A stretch of DNA of 64,000 nt from Desulfobacterales bacterium (GTDB lineage: Bacteria; Desulfobacterota; Desulfobacteria; Desulfobacterales; JALSRD01), in contig JALSRD010000041.1 of assembly GCA_026984935.1 (NCBI GenBank), positions 124,001 to 188,000 on the forward strand. The letters run 5' to 3'. Position numbers and translations under genes: made by a program. Below are positions 38,500-48,963 of this stretch, in pieces; within the stretch, counting starts at the first letter, position 1; every line of letters begins with the position of its first letter. The notes under the pieces were generated by a model, which did not search any database, had not been told where the DNA came from, and saw nothing but the letters and a program-made list of their open reading frames with translations.

Positions 38500-39490
38500 A
38501 TGGATTGTAAGCTACCCGGAATCTATCGCACCCCAGTAGAAATTTCGCAACCGTCATGCCAAATGCGATCCCGCTGTAAAACAGGTAAAACCCGTGCCAG
38601 AAAACAGCGCCCAGCGCAAACAGCAGGCCCCGTTTACGGTAGAAAAACCGATAAAGACGCCAGTTCAGCCCGGCGATAAGAGCTGCCGGAACGATTGAAA
38701 TCAGGGCGCCCGCCGCGGGCCAGAATATCGGGGATAACACCAGCAGCGCACATGCCACGACGCTGAAACGCTCTGATCTTTTCGTATTCAGGTCGTTGAT
38801 AAAACGCGCTTTTTGCAGGATCAGCGCAGACCAGGGCAGGGCGCGCTGAAAGAAATCCGTTTTCAGCAGACCGCGTAAACACCAGTGTTTCAGGTGTTTG
38901 ACCTGTAAGGTCTTGACCAGACGGATCGAATGGCCTGCCGCGTTCAGCCGGTATCCCAGTTCAATGTCCTCGATACTGGGCACGCTGAATTTTTCGTCAA
39001 ACCCCTGCATCTGAATAAAAATATCGCGCCGGACAGCCCCGCATGCGGCCCAGAATGTCGATGCTGCTTCACAAGCACTCTGATGTACGTAGTGATGCAG
39101 CAGGTTTTTATACTGAGATAAAAAGTTTGTTTCGGCGGGATCTGTGTCGTAAGAGCCGAACAGCGCGGCAGCATGCGGATGGCGCTGAAAAGCGGACAAA
39201 ACCGCCTTCCCGATGTCCGGAGGCACGACAACATCGGCGTCGATGAACAGAAGAAGGTCGCCGCTTGCCATTTCCGCGCCTAGATTGCGTGCCCGGGCGG
39301 GGCCCAGCGGTCTTTTCCCGGTGCGGATCACCTGGATGCCCGATTTTTCGGCAAAGCGGGCGGCCGCTTCATCGGCATCCGCTACAACGATAATTTCGTC
39401 AAACGTCTTGGCAGCCGCCGCGACGCTGCCAAGGCATTGTTTGAATTTGTTTGCGGCGCCATGCACGGGAATAATCACTGAGATGGTCAT
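38480..39490 (-). CDS. Glycosyltransferase family 2
   Basis: TISVIIPVHGAANKFKQCLGSV; ARARNLGAEMASGDLLLFIDADV; 20-nt overlap with the downstream oxidoreductase. Confidence 0.88.
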   Translation of the reverse strand: MTISVIIPVHGAANKFKQCLGSVAAAAKTFDEIIVVADADEAAARFAEKSGIQVIRTGKRPLGPARARNLGAEMASGDLLLFIDADVVVPPDIGKAVLSAFQRHPHAAALFGSYDTDPAETNFLSQYKNLLHHYVHQSACEAASTFWAACGAVRRDIFIQMQGFDEKFSVPSIEDIELGYRLNAAGHSIRLVKTLQVKHLKHWCLRGLLKTDFFQRALPWSALILQKARFINDLNTKRSERFSVVACALLVLSPIFWPAAGALISIVPAALIAGLNWRLYRFFYRKRGLLFALGAVFWHGFYLFYSGIAFGMTVAKFLLGCDRFRVAYNPYAEKSR

Positions 39491-39724
39491 TGCCGTGTCC
39501 AGGTTCGTTGTCAGCATGGGCCTCTTTTAGCTCAAAACACGGATTTATAAAAGGCAAAAAATGCCCGGGCGGCCTTGAGAGCGGCGCGATCCCGGTTTAA
39601 GGCCGATCATCCGGTCCCGCCTGCCAATAATGAATTGCCCTGCCGTTGCAATTTTGCTACTTTTTACGCCAACCGCGGATCCGAACGGCAACGTTAAAGA
39701 TGACAACGACTGCAGGAGGTTATC

Positions 39725-40111
39725 ATGGAAATTCGTACCCATCAGCAAATCAACCGCGAGCTGTGCGGCACGCCTCGGCAGGTAGGCGGTGGCACCAGCC
39801 GCGTCGACCTGCTGACCGACGAGCGTATGCAGGTTGACGACCGGGGACTGGTGCACGGCGGGTTTATTTTCGGCCTGGCCGATCATGCGGCCATGATCGC
39901 CGTAAACCATCCCCATGTGGTGCTCGGCGCCGCCGATGTGCGCTTTACCAAGCCGGTCGCCAGCGGCCAGACGGCAAGTGCCGAGGCACGTGTCACCGGC
40001 GTTTCCGGGAAAAAACATACTGTTGAGGTGTCGGTCACCTGTGGGGCTGAAACCGTGTTTTCCGGCCTGTTTACCTGCTTTGTGCTCGAAAAGCATGTAC
40101 TGGCGGACTGA
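39725..40111 (+). CDS. PaaI-like hotdog-fold thioesterase
   Basis: GLVHGGFIFGLADHAAMIAVN; GAADVRFTKPVASGQTASAEARV; GGAGG RBS upstream. Confidence 0.82.
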   Translation: MEIRTHQQINRELCGTPRQVGGGTSRVDLLTDERMQVDDRGLVHGGFIFGLADHAAMIAVNHPHVVLGAADVRFTKPVASGQTASAEARVTGVSGKKHTVEVSVTCGAETVFSGLFTCFVLEKHVLAD

Positions 40112-40153
40112 GGCAGGCTTTCGGCCGGTATGGCGCCAGCGCCATGCGTGGGT

Positions 40154-40588
40154 TTAGAAAGCGCCCAGCTGGCATGGTGCCACCTTGAGTTCCAGTGCTT
40201 CGCAGGCCGCCGCAGCCTGCAGACGTGCAATCTTGAAGCGGTCGGCGATCTGCCAGACCGTCAGACAGGGGATACGCCCGTTCTCGACACCTTCACGCAG
40301 GGCTTCGGCCAGCTGTGCCGAAACATTTTGTGCCGGTTCGACGATGCGCTTCTGCGGATGGTAGCCGAAAAGGCCCAGCTGACACTTTTTGATGCGCAGG
40401 TTCAATAGATCGATCGACTGACCGACTTGCTGCGGCGGAACCTGCAAATCCGCGGCAATCGTATGGGCCGCAGCGCAGCTGACGCCGCCGTTGCTGATTT
40501 TGGGCTTAAGCGCCGAAGCGATGTGCAGGTCGGCCTCAGCGCCTGGCGGGTGTTTGGCCCGATAGTCTTTTGCATCTGCATGGGTCAT
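40154..40588 (-). CDS. Hypothetical protein with two HTH-like repeats ending in CQLGxF
   Basis: SC-AAAHTIAADLQVPPQQVGQSIDLLNLRIKK-CQLGLF and PC-LTVWQIADRFKIARLQAAAACEALELKVAP-CQLGAF, same C-x30-C spacing. Confidence 0.7.
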   Translation of the reverse strand: MTHADAKDYRAKHPPGAEADLHIASALKPKISNGGVSCAAAHTIAADLQVPPQQVGQSIDLLNLRIKKCQLGLFGYHPQKRIVEPAQNVSAQLAEALREGVENGRIPCLTVWQIADRFKIARLQAAAACEALELKVAPCQLGAF

Positions 40589-40814
40589 TTTTTTTCTCCT
40601 TTGGCGGAAACGGCTGTCGAGCGGTTGGCGGACTTTTCATCCCACAGCGGGATCAGGGCCACGAAACCCTGCTTTACGCCTGTCGTTGATAATTCGGCAA
40701 ACCGCCTGGCTGAAATCCAATTTCCCGAGCTTTTAGCGATGCTGCAGGACCACCGAAGGCCCCACGCTTCGGCGGCATGGAGCTCCATGGATGGTCGCGA
40801 CAGCGAACTGGAAG

Positions 40815-41993
40815 CTATCCCTCGGCCGCGCTTCGGCGGTAGAGCGGCGAAATGTCGCGCAGCGTCTTGACGACACGCTGCAGGGCCCCTAAAAAGGCGG
40901 TGATTTGTGCTTCGCTATTGTCGATGCCAAACGCCAGCACCAACGTGCCCTGGGCGTCCGCGTGGCTCAGACCCAGCGACAGCAGCACATGCGAAGCCCG
41001 CAGGGAACCCGTGGCGCAGGCCGAGCGCGTGGAGACGGCAAAATTTTCGTCGTCGAGCATCAGCACGACACTTTCACCCTCGATATACTTGATGGAAACC
41101 GAGAGCATGTTGGGCAGGCTGTACTCGGGATGGGTGTTGATGATGTACTCGTCTATGTAGTTGGGCAGTTCGTCCAGAAACTTTTTCTTGAGCGCCGCCG
41201 TGTGCGCCATGCGCTGGTCCAGCTCGCGTCGGGCCAGTTCGGCGGCTTTTCCCATACCGATAATGCCCACCAGGTTTTCAGTGCCGGCGCGCTTGTTGTG
41301 CTCCTGGATGCCCCCCTCCAAAAGCGGCCAGATGCGTACGCCGCGTTTGATATACAGTCCGCCGACGCCGGTGGGCCCGTAAAACGGGTTGGAGGCGAAG
41401 CTGAGCAGGTCCACACCCAGATCCTGGACATCGACGGGTACGACACCCACCGAGTCCACCGCGTCACAGTGAAACAGAACGCCACGTTTGCGGGCGATGG
41501 CTGCGATTTCTGCAACCGGCTGCAGTGTGCCGGTCTCGTTGTTGCTGTGCATCACTGAGACCAGGATGGTTGTATCGGTGATGGCGCTTTCGATGTCGGC
41601 GGGATCGACGCGGCCGTCGGCACCCACCGAAACCGAGGTGACCGTATAGCCCATGCTTTTGAGGCGCCGCAGGCTGCGGATAACGGCGTTGTGCTCGATA
41701 TTGGAGGTGACGATATGGTTGCCGCGGTCGCGGTTTGCAAAAGCCACGCCTTTGACGGCATGATTGGCGGATTCCGTGCCGCAGGAAGTAAAGACGATTT
41801 CACGGTCATTGGCGGCGTTCACCAGGCGGCTCACGGATTTGCGTGCATCTTCCAACATCTGCGCCGCCCTTTCGCCCATGCGGTGCTGACTGGAGGGATT
41901 GCCGTAATCGGCGCCAATGGCTTCGATCATGGCCTGCTTTACTTCGGGCAGCAGCGGGTTGGCGGAAATATGGTCGAGGTTGATGATTTTCAT
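40815..41993 (-). CDS. NifS/IscS-like protein lacking the canonical PLP-binding lysine
   Basis: INLDHISANPLLPEVKQAM; FHCDAVDSVGVVPVDVQDLGVDLLSFASNPFYGPTGVGGLYIKRG; SACATGSLRASHVLLSLGLSHADA. Confidence 0.88.
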   Translation of the reverse strand: MKIINLDHISANPLLPEVKQAMIEAIGADYGNPSSQHRMGERAAQMLEDARKSVSRLVNAANDREIVFTSCGTESANHAVKGVAFANRDRGNHIVTSNIEHNAVIRSLRRLKSMGYTVTSVSVGADGRVDPADIESAITDTTILVSVMHSNNETGTLQPVAEIAAIARKRGVLFHCDAVDSVGVVPVDVQDLGVDLLSFASNPFYGPTGVGGLYIKRGVRIWPLLEGGIQEHNKRAGTENLVGIIGMGKAAELARRELDQRMAHTAALKKKFLDELPNYIDEYIINTHPEYSLPNMLSVSIKYIEGESVVLMLDDENFAVSTRSACATGSLRASHVLLSLGLSHADAQGTLVLAFGIDNSEAQITAFLGALQRVVKTLRDISPLYRRSAAEG

Positions 41994-42014
41994 GGGGAAA
42001 CGGTCCCTCCTTCT

Positions 42015-42530
42015 TTAGTGCTCGTCTTCGAGGTTCGACTGGCAGGCTTCGCAGAAAGTGGTGTTCTCGGAAACTTCCACATCGCAATAGGGGCAGTAGC
42101 ATTTCCCACCTTCCCGATGCACGTGGACTTCTTTGCGTACCGGCTCCGGCCGTGTGATGCCGGCACGGCGCTCTTCGTAGTTCTTAATGGCCATGTGCAG
42201 CGCATCGGCACCCAAATTGGAGCAGTGCAGTTTGTTCTTGGGCAGGCCTTCCAGAGCCTCCGCAACATCCTTGTTGGAGATTTTGCGGGCCTCGTCGATG
42301 TGTTTTCCCTTAGCCATCTCGGTGATCATGCTGGAGACGGCGATGGCCGAACCGCATCCGAAGGTCTGGAATTTGATGTCCCGGATGATGTCGTCCCGGA
42401 TATCGAGGTAAATGGTCATAATGTCGCCGCACAGTGGGTTGCCGACTTCGCCGACGCCGTTGGCGTTTTCAATCTCCCCGACATTGCGCGGATTGCGGAA
42501 ATGGTCCATCACGGTTTTGGAATACATCAC
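42015..42530 (-). CDS. NifU/IscU-type Fe-S scaffold with C-terminal zinc ribbon
   Basis: GNPLCGDIMTIYLDI, FQTFGCGSAIAVSSMITE, KLHCSNLGADAL (three Cys) plus KCYCPYCDVEVSENTTFCEACQSN. Confidence 0.92.
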   Translation of the reverse strand: MMYSKTVMDHFRNPRNVGEIENANGVGEVGNPLCGDIMTIYLDIRDDIIRDIKFQTFGCGSAIAVSSMITEMAKGKHIDEARKISNKDVAEALEGLPKNKLHCSNLGADALHMAIKNYEERRAGITRPEPVRKEVHVHREGGKCYCPYCDVEVSENTTFCEACQSNLEDEH

Positions 42531-42622
42531 AGGAAACCTCCTTTATAGATAGCGACTAGCGACTTGACGGATCGTATTATAGTCATGCCCGGCCGAAAGT
42601 AAAGCCGGTTGGCGGTGCCGGA

Positions 42623-44248
42623 CTACCATTTCCCCTTGAAGAGCGTTTGGAGATAAAAGCGTGTTATGGGGTCGGCTTTTTCAAAATTGTAGTCCGGATT
42701 GTCGTTCTTCAGAGCGATTTCCCGGCGGTTGCCGTTGGCCAGGCTTTTGCCCAGTTCCACACCGAACTGGTCAAAGGCGTTGGTCCCCCAGACGAAGGAC
42801 TCAAAGACCGTACGGGCCTCGTAAAAAGCCAGCAGGCGGCCGATGTTCTCAGGCGCCAGGTCCTGCAGCAGGATCGTCGAGGAGGGCCGGTTGCCGGGAA
42901 AGCACCGCGCTGCATCTTCGGCTGTGCGACCCTCGGCCAACGCAGCGGGCTGCGCAATCAGGTTGGCCCAAAGCTCCTGATGGTTGCTCACCTGGCGGGA
43001 ACGAGCGTCGAACTGGGAGTACTGTGGATGGATCACACCGATGAAGTCGATGGGAAACGGTCGTCCCTGGTGGGCCAGTTGGAAAAATGAATGCTGGGCA
43101 TTGGTGCCCGGTTCCCCAAAGATGATCATACCGGTGTCGATGGACAGCGTCTGGCCGTGAATGGAAGCCGATTTGCCGTTGCTCTCCATGTTCAGCTGTT
43201 GAATATGCGGCGCCAGTTTTGCCAGCGGGGTAGCGTAAGGAATAATAGCCTGGGCGGGGTAGCCCAGGAAATTATTGTTCCAGACAGCGATCAGGGCGGC
43301 CGTCAAGGGGAGGTTTTCAGCTGGGGGAGTGTTCAGGGCATGCTGGTCCATCTCTTCGGCGCCCTTTAAAAAGGCCTCAAAACAGCCGTAGCCCAGATAG
43401 AGGCTCAGGGGGACGCCGCCGACGGCGGACGAAACGCTGTAGCGGCCGCCGATAAAATCGAACATGTGAAAAGACTGCAATGCCGGGTTGGCGCGCGGGT
43501 CGTCGCCCGGGCTGCCCTTACTGGTTACCGTGACCAGGTGTTTCGCAAAATCGAGGCCCTGGGCCTCCATGTAGGCCGCGGCCTGCCTGGCATTGGCCAG
43601 GGTTTCGGCGGTAGTGTAGCTTTTTGAGATGACGACCCAGAGGGTGGTTTGGGGGTCGATGGCCGATACGACGCGGCCGAAATTGTGAATATCCACGTTG
43701 GAGAGGTAATGCAGCTTGATCTTACCGTCTGCCCGGTCGGCCAGCGCGGTGGAGACAAACTGGGTTCCCAGATAGGAGCCGCCGATGCCGACCACCACCA
43801 CGTGGCGGAAAGGTTTGCCGGTGGACCCCGTGACCTCGCCGCTGCGCACCTGCACGGAAAAACGCCGCATCTGGTTGCGCACCTGACGGATTTCGGCCAG
43901 CACATCCGTGCCGTCGAGCAGAACCGGCGACTGGCTGAAACTGCGGCAGGCCGTATGCAGTGCTGCGCGCTGTTCGGTAATGTTGACTTTTTCACCGCGC
44001 ATCATGGCGGCAAAGCGCAGGGCAAGTTTACGTTCGGCCGCGAGCTCCAGCAGGAGCTGCCGCGTCCGGGCATTGATGCGCTGGCGTGAAAAATCGTAGA
44101 AAAGCCCGCCGCCGCGAAGCGCGTTTTCTTGCAGCCGGTTCGGAGCGTCGAGAAGATGCCGCAAATGATTTTCAGGATGCTGCATATGGGCGGCATGGGT
44201 GTGCAGTTTGCGCCACAAGGGGGCGCTGGCAGGGTTTTCTGGATGCAT
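42623..44248 (-). CDS. pgi: Glucose-6-phosphate isomerase
   Basis: VVVGIGGSYLGTQFVSTAL; FDFIGGRYSVSSAVGGVPLSLYLG; FESFVWGTNAFDQFGVELGK. Confidence 0.95.
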   Translation of the reverse strand: MHPENPASAPLWRKLHTHAAHMQHPENHLRHLLDAPNRLQENALRGGGLFYDFSRQRINARTRQLLLELAAERKLALRFAAMMRGEKVNITEQRAALHTACRSFSQSPVLLDGTDVLAEIRQVRNQMRRFSVQVRSGEVTGSTGKPFRHVVVVGIGGSYLGTQFVSTALADRADGKIKLHYLSNVDIHNFGRVVSAIDPQTTLWVVISKSYTTAETLANARQAAAYMEAQGLDFAKHLVTVTSKGSPGDDPRANPALQSFHMFDFIGGRYSVSSAVGGVPLSLYLGYGCFEAFLKGAEEMDQHALNTPPAENLPLTAALIAVWNNNFLGYPAQAIIPYATPLAKLAPHIQQLNMESNGKSASIHGQTLSIDTGMIIFGEPGTNAQHSFFQLAHQGRPFPIDFIGVIHPQYSQFDARSRQVSNHQELWANLIAQPAALAEGRTAEDAARCFPGNRPSSTILLQDLAPENIGRLLAFYEARTVFESFVWGTNAFDQFGVELGKSLANGNRREIALKNDNPDYNFEKADPITRFYLQTLFKGKW

Positions 44249-44466
44249 GGGTGCCTCCGGGTTTCCAGGTACAGGTAAGGGCCAGTGATGCTTTTGAGTT
44301 TCTGTGCTTGCAATCTGGCGCAGAATATTTTAACAGTCAGGTCCAGCCCCAAAAAAATGCACAATACGATCCGGTCAAAATGAGCGGCATGCATTTTCCC
44401 GACAGGGTCACGGTTATACCAGATGCCGCCGGAAGTCAACGCGGCAACTCCAGAGAGGTTTCATCC

Positions 44467-45402
44467 TTGGGTAACAGTTCTTCCGATTTCCGAAAATGTG
44501 TCTTTGCAACTTGCAGGGTGTGTTTTCTGGTGCTGATGACCGTCGGGCTGCAGGCCTGCGTTCCCAAGACTGAATATTTGAAAGTCAAAAGTGAGATGGA
44601 AGCGCTTCGCCAGAAATCGGCAGTCCGTCAGGCACCCCGGCTCCGTGATCAATCTGAAAGAATCAAGGCCTGTCAACAGGAGAAGGAACGCCTCGGTTTC
44701 CGTGCAGCGACCTGCGGGCGGCAACTGACGGACTTGCAAAAACGCTATCGGATACTGGAGAAGAAAAACCGCCGCGCCAGCCGGCAGCTGGACAAGCTGG
44801 AGGCGGACATCCAAAAGAGGGAAGCGGTAATCTACCTGCAGCAGAGGGTGATCCGCACGCTGGACGACTCGCGCAGGACCATTGAAAACAGCCTGAAGAA
44901 AAAAATCTCCGCCCAGGGCATCCGCCTGGAAAACATGCAGGACCGCCTGCGGGAGGTGCTGTTCGAGAAAATATACTTTGATGCCGGCAGCGCAACCCTG
45001 AGCGAAGGCGCCAAAAGCATGTTACGCAAGTTTGCGGCCAGCATACGCCACGATTCCGGTGTGCGCATCGAAGTCAGGGGATACAGCGACGATTCCCCCA
45101 TCGGCCCGGTGCTGAAATCACGTTTTGCCAGCAACTGGGAGCTTTCCACCGCACGTGCCCTGGCCGTCGTCCATTTTCTGCAGGATCAGGGACGGCTGAA
45201 CCCGGAGAAACTGGAGGCCTGTGCCTTTGTCGGCGCCGGGTTGACGGCCGCAGCCCGGAAAACAGGGGCCACAAAACGCGAAAGCCGGAGGGTTGAAGTG
45301 ATTATTCACCCGCTGAGCCACTTGCCGGGCCTTCTTCCGCCCGCCGCATCCCCGAAACCAAAAACCAACACGCCGGGTTTGAGGATTAAACCCGGCGCTT
45401 AA
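44467..45402 (+). CDS. OmpA-family lipoprotein with coiled-coil region
   Basis: Lipobox-like VGLQAC; long Arg/Lys/Gln-rich helix; OmpA domain IYFDAGSATLSEGAKSML...GYSDDSPIG; start uncertain (TTG 44467 after GAGAGG). Confidence 0.75.
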   Translation: MGNSSSDFRKCVFATCRVCFLVLMTVGLQACVPKTEYLKVKSEMEALRQKSAVRQAPRLRDQSERIKACQQEKERLGFRAATCGRQLTDLQKRYRILEKKNRRASRQLDKLEADIQKREAVIYLQQRVIRTLDDSRRTIENSLKKKISAQGIRLENMQDRLREVLFEKIYFDAGSATLSEGAKSMLRKFAASIRHDSGVRIEVRGYSDDSPIGPVLKSRFASNWELSTARALAVVHFLQDQGRLNPEKLEACAFVGAGLTAAARKTGATKRESRRVEVIIHPLSHLPGLLPPAASPKPKTNTPGLRIKPGA

Positions 45403-48311
45403 AGCGATTCGTTGTCCAATAGGTTGCGGATGGTTTCGGACAGTCCCTTGAGGTCGAAAGGCTTCTGAATGAACCCGGCGTAACCGCTTTGCAGCAGGTC
45501 CTCGGCTTTGGCATTCAGATCGTAGCCGCTGGACAAAAGCACCTTGACATCGGGATCTACCTCTTTCAGGCGTTTAAAAGTCTCGCTGCCGCTCATCTCC
45601 GGCATTGTCATGTCGAGGATGACCAGCGCCACGCGCTCCCGGTGCCGGCGATACAGCTCTATGGCGTCTTCGCCGTTTGCGGCCAGCAGAAGGTCATATC
45701 CCAGGGCTTTGATCATCAGTTTTCCCACCTGGCGGACGCCTTCTTCGGCGTCTACCAGCAGCACTGTTTCACTGCCGTGCCTGATTCGGCCCTTTCGATG
45801 GTCTTTTTCTTCCCTGAGGTCGAGGATGCTGCAATCCGAGCACGGCAGGTATATATCGAAAGTGCTGCCGGCCCCCCTACGGCTCTTGACGTGGATCACT
45901 CCATGGTGATTTCTGATGATTCCATAAGCCGACGCCAGGCCAAGGCCCGTACCGATGCCGATTTCCTTGGTGGTGAAAAAAGGTTCGAAGATACGTTCGA
46001 GAACGCTGCTGTCCATGCCCACGCCGGTATCTCGCACCGAGACATTCACGTAGACTCCGGGTTCGACGTTGAACGGCTGGCAATCAGCCGCACTTAAGGT
46101 GACGTTTTGGGTCATCAGGTACAGATCGCCACCCTCGGGCATGGCCTGCCAGGCATTGACATACAGGTTTAAAAGCACCTGTTCGATTTGTCCCCGGTCG
46201 ACTTCAACCGGAAAGAGATGCGGATCGAAATCGGTGTGCAGCGTGATCTCCTTTTTGGTGCGGCTGAACATCTGGGCACTTTTTCCAACCAGTTCGTTCA
46301 TGTCCGTGAGCTTGACCTGGTATTTCCCCCCCCGCGCATATCCCAGCAGCTGTTTGGTTAGCCCGGCGGCGCTCTTGACCGCTTTGCCAATGGCCTGGAT
46401 GTGCTCGTTGTTGGGATCCTGCGCATCTAGCTGCAGCTCGATCAGGGCGATACGCCCCTGGATAGCCATCAGCAGGTTGTTGAAATCGTGGGCAATGCCG
46501 CCGGCCAGCGTGCCGATGGCCTCCATCTTCTGAGCATGGATCAGCAGCTGTTCGAGCTGCTTTTTTTCAGCCTCAGCCCGTAAGCGGTCGGTAACATCCA
46601 GCAGGTGCATGACGGTCTGGTGGTGGCCGCTGGAGTCACGGGTGACGGCGACGCTGATTTTGCAGCGTCGAATCTGCCCGTCCTTGCGGCGCAGCTCGAA
46701 TTCGTCGCTGAAGCTGCTCTTGCCGGCCTTTAAGCGTTTCTCCAGGGTCTGGGGGCCGATAACGTGCGCCCAGAATTTCTTAAAACTTTTCCCGACCATT
46801 TCGTCCACGGCATATCGCAGAATCCGGCAGCTTTCGCTGTTTGCAAAAACAATTTTAAGGTCTTCATCGAGCAGCAGGATCCCGTCATGGGCGTTTTCCA
46901 CCACCGAACGGTAACGCTCTTCGCTTTCGCGCAGCGCACGGCTGGCTTCCACCCGGGAGGTGATGTCCCGGGCAACGTTGAGTACGGCTGTTTCGTTGCT
47001 GTAGCGAATGGACCGCGAGATGATCTCCATGGGAATGTGACGTCCGTCCGCCGTCCGGTGGGACGTCTCTATGCGTCGCTTGGTAAAACCCGTTTCGCCG
47101 GTGATTATTTCCAAAATGGTTTCCGCATCCGCCGGCGGCAACAGATCTCTCAGCCCGAGGCTGAAAAAATCGTCACGGCTGTATCCGAGCTGGGTGTAGG
47201 TGGCTTCATTGGCGTTCAGAAAACGACCCCGGGCGTCAATCAGGTAGACGGCATCGTCAACATTCTGGAGAAGCTCCTGGAAACGCGATTTCTCTTCGGC
47301 TGCCTGCAGGTGCTCCAGCATGTAGTTGAAGGCATAAGACAGCTGGTCAAATTCACGGAATCCGCTGTGGCTGTCGAACTGAATGGTTTTTTCCCCCTGG
47401 GAAATCAGCATCGCCTTGGCGGTCATGCGCTGCAGCGGCCTGCCCAGCTGCCGGCCCAGGAATACCGAAAGTGTCGCCGAAAAAACCAGGATGGCAAAGG
47501 CAAAAACCATGATCAACAAGCGGATGCGCTGTTTTTCGTGCGCCAGGGCGCGCGTGGAAAAGATAAAAAAGAGACTCCTGAATCCGTCCAGCCGGGCAAT
47601 CACCGCATTTTCACTGAGCGGTGAAAAGCCGCTGGAGCGGGGCAGATGCTGCAGAAGCCGGGGTGTGATCGTCCAGTGCTGTTTGGCGGTGAGGTTGTAA
47701 AATGTCGTATCTTTGACCAGCGCGATATCTCCGTCGATGAGGCGATAGAGCTTTTCGATCAAGGCGGCATCTTCTGTCAGGTCGTATATCACAAAGGCCG
47801 TGCCCATTTTATCCGCGCCTTTCATGATCGGCGCACTGAAACACCAGATCATGCGAATGCGGCTGCCCTCCGGAACGGGTTTCCCATGCGGCGCTGACGG
47901 CATGACCTGGTTTAAAATCGGTTGCGGCAGTCCGGGATGGCTCAGCGGGTAGAGGTGTTTGTCGCTGGATTTTTTTATGAAATAATAGGTTCCGCCGGAG
48001 GAAGGGTACAAGCTGGCCAGGCGTTCTTCGAGCTGAGATCTTACGTTCAGCATCAGTGTGATGCGAATGGTGTTGTCGCGGCTTAAATTCCGGATACTGT
48101 TTTGCAGCTTGACGATTTTTTCGCCCAGAATCAGTTCCACCTGTCCCTTTTGCGCCAGGACCTTCTGACTGAACTCAGACTGCAGTTTGTTTCCGAAATA
48201 GATGTAAAGCGCGACCGACGCCAGGATGACGGATCCAACCACCAACAGTACGATGGCGCGCATGAGATAGGTGGTAAAACGCTTGGGAGCTTTTCGCTTC
48301 AAAGTTCGCAT
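45399..48311 (-). CDS. Hybrid sensor histidine kinase (dCACHE-like/HAMP/PAS/PAS/HisKA/HATPase/REC)
   Basis: [14 protein letters not shown]-box; HATPase [38 protein letters not shown] motifs. Confidence 0.92.
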   Translation of the reverse strand: MRTLKRKAPKRFTTYLMRAIVLLVVGSVILASVALYIYFGNKLQSEFSQKVLAQKGQVELILGEKIVKLQNSIRNLSRDNTIRITLMLNVRSQLEERLASLYPSSGGTYYFIKKSSDKHLYPLSHPGLPQPILNQVMPSAPHGKPVPEGSRIRMIWCFSAPIMKGADKMGTAFVIYDLTEDAALIEKLYRLIDGDIALVKDTTFYNLTAKQHWTITPRLLQHLPRSSGFSPLSENAVIARLDGFRSLFFIFSTRALAHEKQRIRLLIMVFAFAILVFSATLSVFLGRQLGRPLQRMTAKAMLISQGEKTIQFDSHSGFREFDQLSYAFNYMLEHLQAAEEKSRFQELLQNVDDAVYLIDARGRFLNANEATYTQLGYSRDDFFSLGLRDLLPPADAETILEIITGETGFTKRRIETSHRTADGRHIPMEIISRSIRYSNETAVLNVARDITSRVEASRALRESEERYRSVVENAHDGILLLDEDLKIVFANSESCRILRYAVDEMVGKSFKKFWAHVIGPQTLEKRLKAGKSSFSDEFELRRKDGQIRRCKISVAVTRDSSGHHQTVMHLLDVTDRLRAEAEKKQLEQLLIHAQKMEAIGTLAGGIAHDFNNLLMAIQGRIALIELQLDAQDPNNEHIQAIGKAVKSAAGLTKQLLGYARGGKYQVKLTDMNELVGKSAQMFSRTKKEITLHTDFDPHLFPVEVDRGQIEQVLLNLYVNAWQAMPEGGDLYLMTQNVTLSAADCQPFNVEPGVYVNVSVRDTGVGMDSSVLERIFEPFFTTKEIGIGTGLGLASAYGIIRNHHGVIHVKSRRGAGSTFDIYLPCSDCSILDLREEKDHRKGRIRHGSETVLLVDAEEGVRQVGKLMIKALGYDLLLAANGEDAIELYRRHRERVALVILDMTMPEMSGSETFKRLKEVDPDVKVLLSSGYDLNAKAEDLLQSGYAGFIQKPFDLKGLSETIRNLLDNESL

Positions 48312-48318
48312 GCTGTTA

Positions 48319-48963
48319 TCAGCGGATGGGCGCTGTGCCGCGGACCAACACGGCGTGGATGTCATGGATGGCCGCGGCAGAGAAGTCCGCCATGGCCAGG
48401 CTCATGGCCCGGGTCAGCCCCAGGGGGGGCGGTTCGGAAATGGCCCGCCTGTATGTATAGTTGCGCTGCAGCAGAATCCCTGCAATTCCGGCGCCGGGAT
48501 CGTTCGATGTCAGGGTTAAGGTCACGGAGAGTACGGCGTCGGAATGTTTTTTGTGATCAACCTCCATGAACTGATCCAGTCTTCCGCTGAGAACGTGGGT
48601 TACCGGAAAATGCTGGCCGGGCGCCGCAATCGCCATGAACAAATTGCTGCGCCGCAGGTCACGCACGAAAAGATCGGTGATCATATCCGCCGGCGGGGTG
48701 CGCCATTGGTGATAGATGTACGTTTCCCTGCGGAAATCGGCTTGGCGGTAGATGATCTGCCGGCTGCTCAAAACGGATACGGACTGAAAAGGCGTCACTT
48801 TAAGGGATACGGGCAGCCGCTGCCCAGCAGCGATATGCGGTGGCGTATACTCGAGCATGTAATGCCGGATGGCTTTTGGCGGCTTCTCAAGCTGAGAGCA
48901 GGCTGTCATAGCCAGAAATGCAAGGGGCAGAATGGCCGGCAGCAGTTGCCTGGCAACCTTCAT
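48319..48963 (-). CDS. ABC-type transport auxiliary lipoprotein (PqiC-like)
   Basis: Lipobox LAMTAC; LPVSLKVTPFQSVSVLSSRQIIYRQADFRRETYIYHQWRTPPADMITD; adjacent to MCE gene. Confidence 0.8.
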   Translation of the reverse strand: MKVARQLLPAILPLAFLAMTACSQLEKPPKAIRHYMLEYTPPHIAAGQRLPVSLKVTPFQSVSVLSSRQIIYRQADFRRETYIYHQWRTPPADMITDLFVRDLRRSNLFMAIAAPGQHFPVTHVLSGRLDQFMEVDHKKHSDAVLSVTLTLTSNDPGAGIAGILLQRNYTYRRAISEPPPLGLTRAMSLAMADFSAAAIHDIHAVLVRGTAPIR

